From assembly GCA_031213475.1 (NCBI GenBank), contig JARUPZ010000025.1:7884656-7948655 (forward strand): a stretch of DNA of 64,000 nucleotides, given 5' to 3'. Numbering within the stretch: position 1 is the first letter of the stretch; every line of letters begins with the position of its first letter. Both the position numbers and the translations under genes were made by a program. The stretch is from Nereocystis luetkeana. Lineage: Eukaryota > Sar > Phaeophyceae > Laminariales > Laminariaceae. This document shows positions 10,144 to 19,507 of this stretch, one piece after another. The notes below the pieces were generated by a model that saw only the letters and a program-made list of their open reading frames with translations, was not told the origin of the DNA and did not search any database.

Positions 10144-10241
10144 TTAACCCCTTTTAGAACCACAGCCCCGTTTGGGGGACAAACCCGTCAAACTCTAGTT
10201 GATTTGTCCCATAAACAGGACTGCGGTCCTAAAAGGGTTAA
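10144..10241. mobile_element. Foldback element P90, copy 1
   Basis: A roughly 95-bp near-palindrome. The outer arms are TTAACCC..TTTTAG and CTAAAAGGGTTAA, the middle arms pair CAG..CCCGTTT with an AAACGGG-type block, and the inner arms are GGGGACAAA and TTTGTCCC. Five more full or partial copies occur in the window. It may be a foldback MITE. Confidence 0.7.
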
Positions 10242-10298
10242 AGTCGTAGTGCTGGCGCTATCGGCGAAGATGTATGTGTTCCGACAAGCCACGGGGCT

Positions 10299-10393
10299 AG
10301 CCCTTTTAGGACCGCAGTCCCGATCTGGGGACAAAGTACTTAGAATTTGACTGGTTTGTCCCCAAAATGGGATTGCGGTTCAAAAGGGGTTAA
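10299..10393. mobile_element. Foldback element P90, copy 2
   Basis: Same nested inverted-repeat plan as 10144-10241, lying only about 60 bp away. Arms: CCCTTTTAGGACCGCAGTCC with CAAAAGGGGTTAA, and GGGGACAAA with TTTGTCCCC. Confidence 0.7.
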
Positions 10394-11730
10394 ATGAGTC
10401 AGTCGTTTCCGTACAACAAAGGAATAATTTTGTTTTCCTTTTTGATTCTAGACGAACGAGTTTTACGCACTCTATGTGTCACCTTTGTAAAATGGTTCAC
10501 GTTGTATGTTCTCGGTCGTAGGCATCAATGCCATCGAGAAAGGCGCCAGGACGTCACCGGGGGTGTTGACCCACCGTGAATATGACAAGGCAAGACGAAT
10601 CAACTCCTACACGCGGTTTCGATTTGCAACGAAACCCTAGTTCGTTTTTTCCCTCTTGTTTCGTCCGAATCAATTTTGATTGTACCACGTAAACCGCAAA
10701 CTCTGGTTTATTTAGTGATTGATGCGTATCAAGACCAACAAGGGTCGATCTTAACGAGGGCTGTTTTTCAGTTTTTTTTCGGTATTGTCTCGAAATTTCG
10801 GTATTTCTTGGTTTCTTCCTATAATAGGAAAATACCGAAAATTCGGGAACATACTGAAAACAACTGAGAAACACTCTTTGTTAAGATCGACCCTAAAAGA
10901 AAATTAGATTCATCATTTTATGCGTGATATCTCCTCCTCACTATAATTGCTACACAACGCAGTACCTGGTATTGGTTTCTGGTGCAAGCAAGCGTTGTAT
11001 TGTATATTATCAGACGCATGCCACCATAGAGAGGCAGCACGTTTTGACCCAAAATAGTTCGGACTAACGGAGTTTCTCATGCCCAGGAGGTACGAACCAA
11101 TTGTGATTTTACGCGCAGGCTCGTGTCCTGCCGACAATGCCGGATGTCATGGTATTTCATGATGAGCTACGTGGTATAGGGGCAACATGTCGATCGTCCA
11201 GCCCCGAGGTTAGTCCTTATCCCCGCAATATAGTTACGAGTAAGTCCTTCTCGGTTTCGATCATTCTTCGAACATTATCATTCTTCGAACATTACTTGCA
11301 ACATCTGAGTCGGGAGAGATACAAGGTTCCTCAAGTAGCCTCAGAGATGATAGGTGGTGTGAAGTACAGCAGTATCACTACCACCGAGTAGCACACGTCA
11401 TCAGACGTGTACTGCAGTACCGAAAAGTAAAACCCAGTACCCGGGTATCATACTCTTTGTGTACCACAGGAAACACTCAACACCACACACCTCGCCGGAC
11501 AATCTTTCTTCGCCATTTCGCCAAGAACAGTGACACCGCACAACCTCGAGGGACGCGTGTAGCTACGAGAATATAAATACAAGTATAAACTCGTTTGCTC
11601 TGGACGGTCGTTGTGAGGGCGTTTCCGTAGCCTTTCGCAAGATTGTCAACTAAGATTCGCGAGAACTTTGGACTTTTCGCGAGTAGACGGATTTCATTTA
11701 TTTTTTTCCGGAATTGTTTCAACAGGACTG
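10394..11730. other. Intergenic, no gene seen
   Basis: Short ORFs only. It contains one TACCTGGTA motif at 10963-10971 and a small direct repeat (CATTCTTCGAACATTA) near 11265-11294. No domain or RNA gene was recognised. Confidence 0.5.
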
Positions 11731-12624
11731 TCAGTTTTCTGGCCAATTGAACCTTGATCTAAGTTGCTTTGGCGTGAAGAGACCGGCTATGAGACGGTAT
11801 ACGATGCGGCGGGTCATTGGATTATTTGCGTGCTTGGACACATGTAGACAGCATACGACGCGCGTCACGCTGGTGTTGCCTCTTCGTATACCGCTGGGCC
11901 TCCTGCTGGCGTTGCTCCTGCTCGTGCCGCTCCTGCTCGTGTCGCTCCTTCTGGTGCCGCTCCTGCTGGTGCTGCTTTTGCTTTCGCTGCTTCTGGTGGT
12001 ACCGGGTTCTCCTCCCGCTTGTGCTGCTTCCGCCTGGTAGACGGCTTCGCCTGCTCCTGGTGGTGCTGCTTCTTCTGAGTGAACTGCACGTTTTCCTGCT
12101 GCCGCTATCAATGGTGCTGCCTTCAATACACCTACGAAAACTCCCCAAGGCTCCTCTGCCTCGCCCTCTTCTGGCGGATCTTGAAAGCCCGTTTCGAACA
12201 GAACCCCCCCGTCCAAGCCAGTGCTCAATCCCGCTGTAAAGGGCAACCGCTGCATCTCCCAGCTATGGAGACGGGACTTTGGAGGCAAGGTCGATTTTAC
12301 GACCTGCGAGCGCGACACCTGCCCCGGCAGCGGGATACTCTTGAAATGGCCCAAATACTGTGAAATCTGCGCCATGCCTATCGACGTCTGCACCGTGTCC
12401 TTCACGCTCGAGACAGGAGGTGGCGGTGAGTTGTGTTCTGTACTTCTCTGTTGCTGTTGCTGTTTGCTCCCTATGTCCACCGCCGCGGCTGCTGTTGTTG
12501 TTTGTCGCCAATGTCTACCGCCGCCGCTGCTGTTGTTGAGTTGTTTCCACACTACTTGCAATTTTTGTTTGTATTTATACATGAACACGACTTGGTGGCG
12601 CAGCCCATTCATTGTTGCTGCCAC
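11731..12624 (-). other. Uncharacterised 297-codon ORF, possibly decayed coding sequence
   Basis: No stop codon for 297 codons. The N-terminal third is Gln/Ala/Thr-rich from CAG/CAA-type repeats. The middle (about residues 75-175) is mixed sequence without low complexity. The C-terminal part is Ser/Arg/Thr-rich because a 15-bp CTCCTGCTGGTGCTG-like repeat lies at 11900-12070. Another frame of the same stretch gives a Gln/Glu/Arg-rich chain, so the true frame is uncertain. I recognise no family. It may be a Q-rich protein exon or simply repeat-derived. Confidence 0.2.
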
Positions 12625-13855
12625 TGCTGCTGCTGCTGCACCTTTTCCTGCTGTTGTTACCCTGCGAGCCTACCGCCCCTGATGCTGCTTTTCTCGTTTC
12701 AGGTTGGTTTAGGTAGTCCTCGTTCGCGTTGTTGCTGTTGTAGGGACCTTTGAGTCAGTGTCTGCCGCCACTGCTGCTGTTGTTTATGCTGTTGTTGTTG
12801 ACATTGTTGCTGTTCCCGCACGTTGTCGATCTCCGGCACTGAATTTGCAACCAAGATGTTTTTGCCCTTGTGTTTTTTTTTACGAGCTCAAACCGAGATA
12901 TGGGTATGGTACGCGTATTCCCTGCTGCTGCCGCTGCTGTTGTTGTTGTTGTTGTCCTGTACAGCCTGCATTCCTCTTCACACCGAAGCAGGTGTCTACC
13001 TTCGTTGTTGCTGCTGTTGTTTACCTGGTATGCTGTTGGTGGTGGTGTTGTTGCTGTTCCGGCACGTAGTCGACCTTTAGCACTAAATCCAAGACGAAAC
13101 ACGTATTAATTTCCTCAGTGCCATTCGTTTATGTGCTACTGCGCCTACTGCCATTTGCTTTTGTGCTGCTGCTGCCGCTGCTACTGCCGTGGTTGTTTAC
13201 AGCCTGCGTTCGTTTCCGCAACAGTGTCTACTGCCGCTGCTGCTGTTGTTGTTTATGCTGTTGTTGTCGTCGTTGTTGCTGTTCCCACACGCGAGAACAC
13301 GACTTGGTGCCGCAGCCCGTTCCTGCTGCTGCTCCTGCTGTTGATGCTCATTCTCCTGCAGCATGCTGCTGAAACCCCGCGCGCCTATCGCCCCTGATTG
13401 ATGTCGATTTTGTTGTGTGCGCAGACGTCCTTCGCGTTCTTGCTGTTGTAGGCAGCTTTGAGTCAGTGTCTGCCGCCGCTGCTGCAGTTGTTGTCTATGT
13501 TGCCGTTGTTGGCGTTGTTGTTGCTGTTCCCGCGTGTTGTCGACCTTCAGCACTAAGTATAAGACACGAATACATACCAGTACCAGGTACTAATTTCGAG
13601 ACTTTTTTTCCACACTATAACCCAAAATTTTTTACTCTTTCGTTTTGTTTGATACGAGCTCACACCGAGACAGGGGTATGGTACGCGTACTGCTATTTGT
13701 ATATGCGCTGCTGCAACCGTTGTTGTTTTTTTGCACACCATATCCAAGTTTTTTGTTTCCGGACAGTTGCCGTTATCGTTCACAGCCTACGTTTCTTTTC
13801 ACACCGAGACAGTTGTCCACCGCCGCTGCTGCTGTTGTTGTTCAGACTTGATAGC
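12590..13855. repeat. Tandem duplication of about 710 bp, rich in CTG/TTG triplets
   Basis: CTTGGTG(G/C)CGCAGCCC recurs at about 12591 and 13303, and GAGTCAGTGTCTGCCGCC at about 12752 and 13460. A segment with ACGAGCTCA, ACCGAGA and TATGGTACGCGTA follows in both. The units are full of imperfect TTG/CTG triplets (Gln codons on the minus strand) and have diverged by substitutions and indels. Confidence 0.8.
13022..13030. repeat. TACCTGGTA scar-like insertion
   Basis: The context GTTGTTTA-CCTGGTA-TGCTGTTG compares with uninterrupted GTTGTTTATGCTGTTG at about 12780 and about 13248 in the same tandem family. The only local difference is the 7-bp addition. Confidence 0.85.
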
Positions 13856-13980
13856 AGACAGGCGTTGAGTACACTAACACGTTCCCATGAGTTGTGCTGC
13901 TGCTCTTTGCGTATGCTTTTGATAGTTTGCTCATAGAAGTTTACTGCAACGATTTGTTTATGATACCAGTACTGCCTCTA

Positions 13981-13982
13981 CA

Positions 13983-14014
<32 letters not shown>

Positions 14015-14070
14015 CACTTACGTTTGCCGCCGCCATTGCCGTTGTTGTTGTTGTTGTTGTTGTTGTTCCT
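13981..14070. repeat. (CTA)n and (TTG)n microsatellites
   Basis: A CTACTA run at about 13981-14012 and a GTTGTT run at about 14041-14066. Confidence 0.9.
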
Positions 14071-14084
14071 TCCCTCCAATAATT

Positions 14085-14345
14085 CCTATTTACCCTGAAT
14101 GTTTTCTTCCTGTACAGCGCACGCCAACACCCATTTTGGAACTGTCTTAAGGACGTTGTCTCGGGCTGCCCCTCCCACTCTGCCATCGCCGTCTCTGCCG
14201 CGAAAAAAACGTAAGGGTTTGCCAACATCATTCACCGCATCCCATTCCTATTCATTTACCTTTCGTGTTTCCTGCCTGTACAGCGCACACCAACGCGTAT
14301 TTTCTAAACTGTTTTTAAAGTCTTCGTCAACTAAACTCATACCAC
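14085..14345. repeat. Diverged tandem duplication of about 166 bp
   Basis: TGTACAGCGCAC at 14111 and 14277 lies within longer similar blocks (TATTTACC...TTTCTTCC and ATTTACC...TTTCCTGCC upstream; CCAACxCxxATTTT downstream). Confidence 0.65.
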
Positions 14346-14373
14346 TGAAACCTTGTGCATTCAACACGTCTTA

Positions 14374-14611
14374 GGGTCATTCTTATCGGAGAGCTCTTTT
14401 TCAATTTTTCGACATTTGTTTCGCGCAATTTTTCAATCTCCCATATTTTCCATTTTTTTTCCAAATATTGGAATGTTAACGAACTCGATATTTTCGCTCT
14501 GGAGAAATTCACGAAGAGTGACAGAACGCCTCCTCCGTATATCGATACATTTCTCCAATTATTTCCAAACTTTGGAAAATATGGAAAAAACGCTTTCCGA
14601 TAATAACGAAC
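14374..14611. mobile_element. MITE family T, copy 1
   Basis: Left end GGGTCATTCTTATCGGAGAG; the right end is a degraded inverted version (GCTTTCCGATAATAACGAAC). It is homologous over its length to 30035-30345 (shared GGAATGTTAACGAACT and GACAGAACGCCTCC). It may be flanked by TTAG on both sides. Confidence 0.75.
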
Positions 14612-14661
14612 TTTAGATGTCTCTTTTATGCTGTCGGTTTGTTGTCTATGATCTATTTTTG

Positions 14662-14839
14662 CAGGTCAGGAAGGATTGTGTCTACTGCAAAGAAACTACC
14701 AGGTATCAAGGATAACGACATCTTGGTCACCCTGTGCAAGCCTAACCTGCACTTCTCGTCCTCCAAGCACTCCAGGAAGCTCTTCATCGCCCACATCGAG
14801 CAAGTTCAGAGCGAACGCCACGGGATATTCGGCGAGTAG
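14662..14839 (+). CDS. Possible terminal exon, unknown protein
   Basis: After a pyrimidine-rich TTTTTGCAG acceptor-like site at about 14655-14663, an open frame runs to TAG at 14837-14839 (ending HIEQVQSERHGIFGE). Nearly all third positions from 14709 onward are C or G, unlike the A/T-rich surroundings, which hints at coding. The opposite strand is also open over this stretch but shows less third-position bias. No upstream exon was found and no family recognised. Confidence 0.25.
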
Positions 14840-15269
14840 GCTCGGGTAGAACTGGAGACAAGCGTCGCCAAGCGGGAAGGCTGTGTCGGTGGATCTCCTC
14901 GGTTCGGACTCAGAATAGATCTTCGTACTTTGAGAGTCTGTTCTCGTTTCTATCATGATCTTCCGGTACAGCACCATACACAGTTGATCTGCCTTTGGTC
15001 TGCACCTGGGATCTGAATATAGAGGTGCTCGCGGGCGTTTCCTTGCAGCGTGCGCCTTCGTCTAAAACATTTCAATACTTTCAGCAAACATCCGTTGTGC
15101 GTGTACCTGCACGCCTGCCGGGGGTTACTTTGTTTTCAAGCGTGGGGAGCGGACTGGTTCATTTTTTTTCGGGGGTGGTTTCTTCATCTAAGAAGAGTGT
15201 CAGGTTTTGCATCGCTTTCATCACGCTAGTGCCTTGGCGGGCGCCAAGGTCTAACTGACTTTTTTGCAT

Positions 15270-16704
15270 GAGGAATGGCCAAAAACGGGTATACCCGACG
15301 GGTTTGCAGACATTACCGGGTACCATAGTATTAGAGTGACCGCGACGACCCCAGGGCGCCGTCTCATTGGCCAGCGCCGGCCACCACCCGACCCTGGCCA
15401 CATACCCACCGGGTCTACCCGGTTTAGGCTACTCAACCCCCAAGAGGTACCCGATGCAAACACCCACCTACCCGAAAATGTCCGGGCTGTTCGACCACAA
15501 CGGCCCAACGGCACACCACGCACGAGCCGACGTATTGACGTATCAGCCGAGTTCCACAAAGTTCTGCCGTTTTGACCGACAGAACAATCTGGTTGTATAT
15601 ATATCCATGATGTGGTTAATTCGCGCTCCCATTCCCTCCCAACCAAAAGCCACCATATATATCATGGCACAGCATTCGAGGTTGTGGTTGGCTCACGGCG
15701 CTTTCGTCGGGGCCTTGAATTTTTTCAAGAAATCTCTCGTCTCGGAAACCAAAATGAGAAAAACCAAAATAAGAAAGCGCACACCATAATAATAAGATAC
15801 TGTGCTTGCGCCCTGAATAAGAAAGTCAACCTGAACCAGATTTCCGGTTTCTTGTGAGGGTACTGCTACTACTCTGTACTCGTATTGCATGCTGTGATGA
15901 GGCTTTTGGTTCGGAAAAGGAGAGAGAACGCTCGCAATCAGCTAGAACTACTGCTGTGCTTGTGGCTCGGAGAGGAGGGAGAATGCGAGCGATGTTTTTT
16001 GGGTGGGAGAGGGAGCGAATAAGCTACTTCTGTTGTGCCGTGAAAGGGTGGCTTTTGGTTGGGAGAAGGAGAGGTAGAAAGAGAGCTGTGAATCAGCTCC
16101 TACTGCTGTGCCGAGGTGGATGGTGGGTTGTGGTTCGGAGAGGAGGGAGAGAGAGAAAGCGGAGTTTTTGGGGTGGGGAGAGGGAGCGAATCAACTGCTA
16201 CTACGGCTGTGCCGTGATGAGGTGGTTTTTGGTCGGTAGAGAGAGAGAGCGCTGTGCACCAACCACTACTGTACTCCTGTGAACCAACCACTACTGCTGC
16301 TGTGCCGTGGCGAGTCTTTTGGTTGGGCGGAAGAGGCAGCGCGAATCAACCAAATCATGGATATCTATCACGCAGGATATACACCAAGCAGATGATTCCG
16401 TCGGTATCACGTCAGAAACTGAGTGAACTTGGCTGGTGCGTCGGCTGGTGCGTGGTGGGTCGTTGGGCCGTTGTGGTCGAACAGCCCGGACATTTTCGGG
16501 TAGGTGGTGGGTGTTTGCATCGGGCACCTCTTGGGGGTTGAGTAGCCTAAACCGGGTAGACCCGGTGGGTATGTGGCCAGGGTCGGGTGGTGGCCGGCGC
16601 TGGCCAATGAGACGGCGCCCTGGGGTCGTCGCAGTCACTCTAATACTATCGTACCCGGGAATGTCCACAAACCCGTCGGGTATACCCGTTTTTGGCAATT
16701 CCTC
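15270..16704. mobile_element. Mutator-like non-autonomous element with long TIRs
   Basis: A 1,435-bp element with terminal inverted repeats of about 385 bp (15270-15655 and 16317-16704). Both start GAGGAAT(G/T)GCCAAAAACGGG. It is flanked by 9-bp direct repeats, TTTTTGCAT at 15261-15269 and TTTTTGCGT at 16705-16713 (8 of 9 match). Long TIRs with a 9-bp duplication are typical of Mutator-like elements. No transposase ORF is present, so it would need one in trans. The middle is filled with degenerate tandem repeats. Confidence 0.85.
15850..16316. repeat. Degenerate tandem repeats inside the Mutator-like element
   Basis: Repeated blocks of the type CTACTxCTGTGCCGTGA, GGTGGxTTTTGGTxGG and GAGAGGGAGCGAAT recur about every 100 bp, with purine-rich GAGAG runs. 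Confidence 0.7.
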
Positions 16705-16713
16705 TTTTTGCGT

Positions 16714-17705
16714 CCTCTTTGGGTGCTGTGGACAGCGAAGGATCCTTTTTTTCATCTACCTTGGGTGTTCGCCAGGGTGCTGATTCCGTTGTTTGTAGTG
16801 ACATCCGCGTTTGCGAGGTAATTAATTTTTGCTGCTACTCCCGTCGCTTCGAGTTTTTTGCGTTTCGCGCCGGCCCCGGGGCCACTGCTACGCTTCGTTG
16901 AAGAAGTTTTTTCTTGAGGAACTACTGTCGTACTGGTAGTTGGTTTGGGCGTCCGACAAAGGTTTCGTTCGTTGTCCAACCGTTGTTAGGTGTCGCGGGA
17001 CATGTGTCTACTGGCGCTGCGGTTCGTCTAACAAGTGCTTACTGTCGTAGTTGAATACCACGCTCATCATGTCGCCTTCATATACATCGTATAACAACAA
17101 CAGCTGTAATACCAATTACTACCTGCCTTTTCGGTCATTCATTAGAACTAACTGCTCTATTGCGTCACCCTCATCTGCATGTTCCACTACGATTTCCCAT
17201 CAAATTAATACATATTTGGCTGTTAACAGGTTAGGTACATTTGAGCTACTACCCCAACTAACTGCAATACATAAATAAATGCAATTGGTGGAATAGTTCA
17301 AACCTACCTACCAAATTCGTATTAAATGAATTTCGGCAAGAAAGACTTGAGAGTCTTTTTACACGCTACGCTCATCATGCCACACCGAAGGGAGGACTTG
17401 TAATCGTGATGTTGCTCAGGCCACCACATCTTACTTTTTGAGTGTGTGGTCCCTCCGGTGTAAAGAAAGCTGGTCCTGCACGCAATGCCATGTTGCGTGT
17501 TGTCTTGCGCATCACAGCAGTAGCACGTGCATAATATGGCAACCGAAATATTAGGAAATAAAGTGGGCTCGGTTTTTTTGTCATGGTGGCCTATTTATGG
17601 TGCACAGTTAGTTTTAGTAGTGCACATTTATTTGTCCTTTCCAAGAAGTTTCTATTGGCAATGGAGTATACGGGTTTATCGGAATTAAAAGTCATATCTT
17701 ATTCT
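16714..17705. other. Intergenic, no gene supported
   Basis: A minus-strand ORF at 16752-16979 has a basic KRSS...AKRKKLEA stretch but no family match. Otherwise only short ORFs. Confidence 0.4.
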
Positions 17706-17786
17706 CTGAGGACCGCAGTGCCGTGTTGGGGACAAACTAGTACTTGAAACGTGGTGGCTTGTCCGACAAAGAGACTGCGGTCTAGT
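17706..17786. mobile_element. Foldback element P90, copy 3 (diverged)
   Basis: GAGGACCGCAGTxCCG...GGGGACAAACTAGTACTT...GCTTGTCC...GAGACTGCGGTC keeps the nested arms of the 10.1-kb copies with several mismatches. Confidence 0.6.
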
Positions 17787-18324
17787 ATCCAGCTTGTCGG
17801 GCTAGGGCCAGGCCGTGAGCACGGCTCCCATAAATCACAACCATGGAATTTTGGAGTGCGCGCGACGTCGATGGGAGTAAATGGTAGGTAGACATCACCG
17901 GTGTATATAGAGTACGTTGAGTGGCCAAGACAAAACAAAAGTTTATTAGCCAAAAATAGGTACACCTCCGCCTTTTGTGCCATTGGAAGGTATACCCCGG
18001 AAAAAGCTTTCTGGCGCCGCCTGATATTTGGCGTGCGCTCCATCGTATCTCAGGCCTACGAATGGCTTAAAAAGCCGACGTACACCTACTATCTGCTATT
18101 ATTGAACTTCCGTGCCACCTACCTTCTTTGGCTTCGATTGCATCTGTAAATGGCTCGAAATATCACTTTTTCGTTTCTGAAATAAATAGAGACGAAAGAC
18201 TGCCGAAACAGTGGGAGAAGTTTTCGGTATATACGTGTAGGTAGAGCACACGGGTAAGGGGGTCTGAGTTACACAGCCGTTAGCGCAGTCCGGAAAAAAT
18301 TCCACGCCAAACCTGTGGGAGTAG
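17787..18324. other. Intergenic, nothing recognised
   Basis: Only short ORFs in all frames. Confidence 0.4.
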
Positions 18325-18515
18325 ATGTGCGTGTTTGTTCTTTTTATTGGTCGACATCCGGCACAAACAACCAGTGTGCGTGACGATGCTTCAATCTTAC
18401 TAGTAGAGAGATACAAGTTCTGTGGTCCCAAAACTACGCCACATACATGAGAGTAAGCACAGTGTACTATGCAATTTCATGTTCATCATACTGGATACGA
18501 CAGGTACAACACACA
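18325..18515 (-). mobile_element. LINE 3'-end fragment (minus strand)
   Basis: Read on the minus strand it aligns with the LINE 3' region at 41090-41300: ATACGACAGG, the CCACAGAACTTGTATCTCT block, GAAGCAT and ACACTGGTTG, then GTCGAC. It is strongly decayed. Confidence 0.55.
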
Positions 18516-18528
18516 CACATTCGATTCA

Positions 18529-18778
18529 TGAGCCATCCCACGGTAGGGGTGCAAAAAAAACTACTGAGCCCCTCACATTAGGGGCTCAAGATGTCACTCG
18601 ATACAATGCTTTGAAGAATTCTGTTCGCGCCACTCGAGACCGGCGCTTGTATGAGCTAGTTCCTAAAATAGAATCTGCGAGTAACCCTTAGTTCCAAACT
18701 GCTGGTTCTCACTTGGGTAACTCAATCGGCCAGAAAGCTTTGGGTTCAAAAGCGCAACCCCTACCGTGGGGTGACTCA
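18529..18778. mobile_element. 250-bp MITE with 24-bp TIRs
   Basis: The left end TGAGCCATCCCACGGTAGGG and the inverted right end TGAGTCACCCCACGGTAGGG match at all but two of the first 20 bases. An inner hairpin, GAGCCCCTC...AGGGGCTC, lies at 18568-18591. There is no transposase and no clear target duplication. Confidence 0.75.
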
Positions 18779-19389
18779 AATACGCGATGATGATTACGGC
18801 TTCACACACTAACTTCGCAGAGTCTTCTATTTATGGTATTACACTACACGTAAATGCGAGCCGCCCCTAGCTGTTAAGAACTACTACTGTAGATCGCCCT
18901 AATACCACGAGACAAGCTAAGCCTCTCGAATATATGTATGTGGTTCGGATGCGTGGATTGGTATGAAGTTCAGAAGAATGGGTGACCTGTGTTGTTTCCG
19001 GCGTCACCTGCGTTCGTGATGTTTCCGCAGTCTTTCGTCACCATTTCAGTAGCGAAAAAGGGATCGTTCGATCTATTTATAGGTACGGTTGAAGCCAAAA
19101 GTGGGTAATACCGACGATAAATAGCTGATAGTAGATCCGCCTTGGCCTTTTGAGCCATTCGCAGGTACGATGGGGATCGCAGGCGAAGCACCAGCCGGCG
19201 CCAGGAAGCCTTTTCCTGGGCATGATGCGCAGTGTACCCTCTAATGGCCCAAAAAGCGTAGGTATACCTATTTCTGGCTATTTGTACCCTATAATGGTCT
19301 TTTTTAGAATGGCTATTATTCGTATCACAATTTTTTTTTATTTTTATAGAGATTTCCTCCCTAGAATGCACACTCCCGCTTTGGTGATA
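18779..19389. other. Intergenic, nothing recognised
   Basis: Only short ORFs; an A/T-rich tract at about 19320-19345. Confidence 0.4.
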
Positions 19390-19507
19390 AACTACTTGGA
19401 GTTTATTGAGTGGTTTGCCCCTATTATGGCACTGCAGTCCTGGAATAGAACTACTTGGAGTTTATTGAGTGGTTTGCCCCTATTATGGCACTGCAGTCCT
19501 GGAATAG
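19390..19507. repeat. Perfect 59-bp tandem duplication of a P90 half
   Basis: Two identical 59-bp units (19390-19448, 19449-19507) start AACTACTTGGAGTTTATTG and end CTGCAGTCCTGGAATAG. The unit resembles the inner-to-right arm of the P90 foldback family (compare ACAAACTACTCGGAGTTTGA at about 25585). Confidence 0.9.

Noticed and set aside
12413..13080. CRISPR-like array in the triplet-rich region
   Set aside because: The repetition is of imperfect triplets and a 710-bp tandem unit, without constant repeats and unique spacers.
15251..16755. ORFs of 95-154 codons in the Mutator-like arms
   Set aside because: Both arms give the same peptide pieces in opposite orientation, so the frames follow the inverted repeat and contain no transposase motif.
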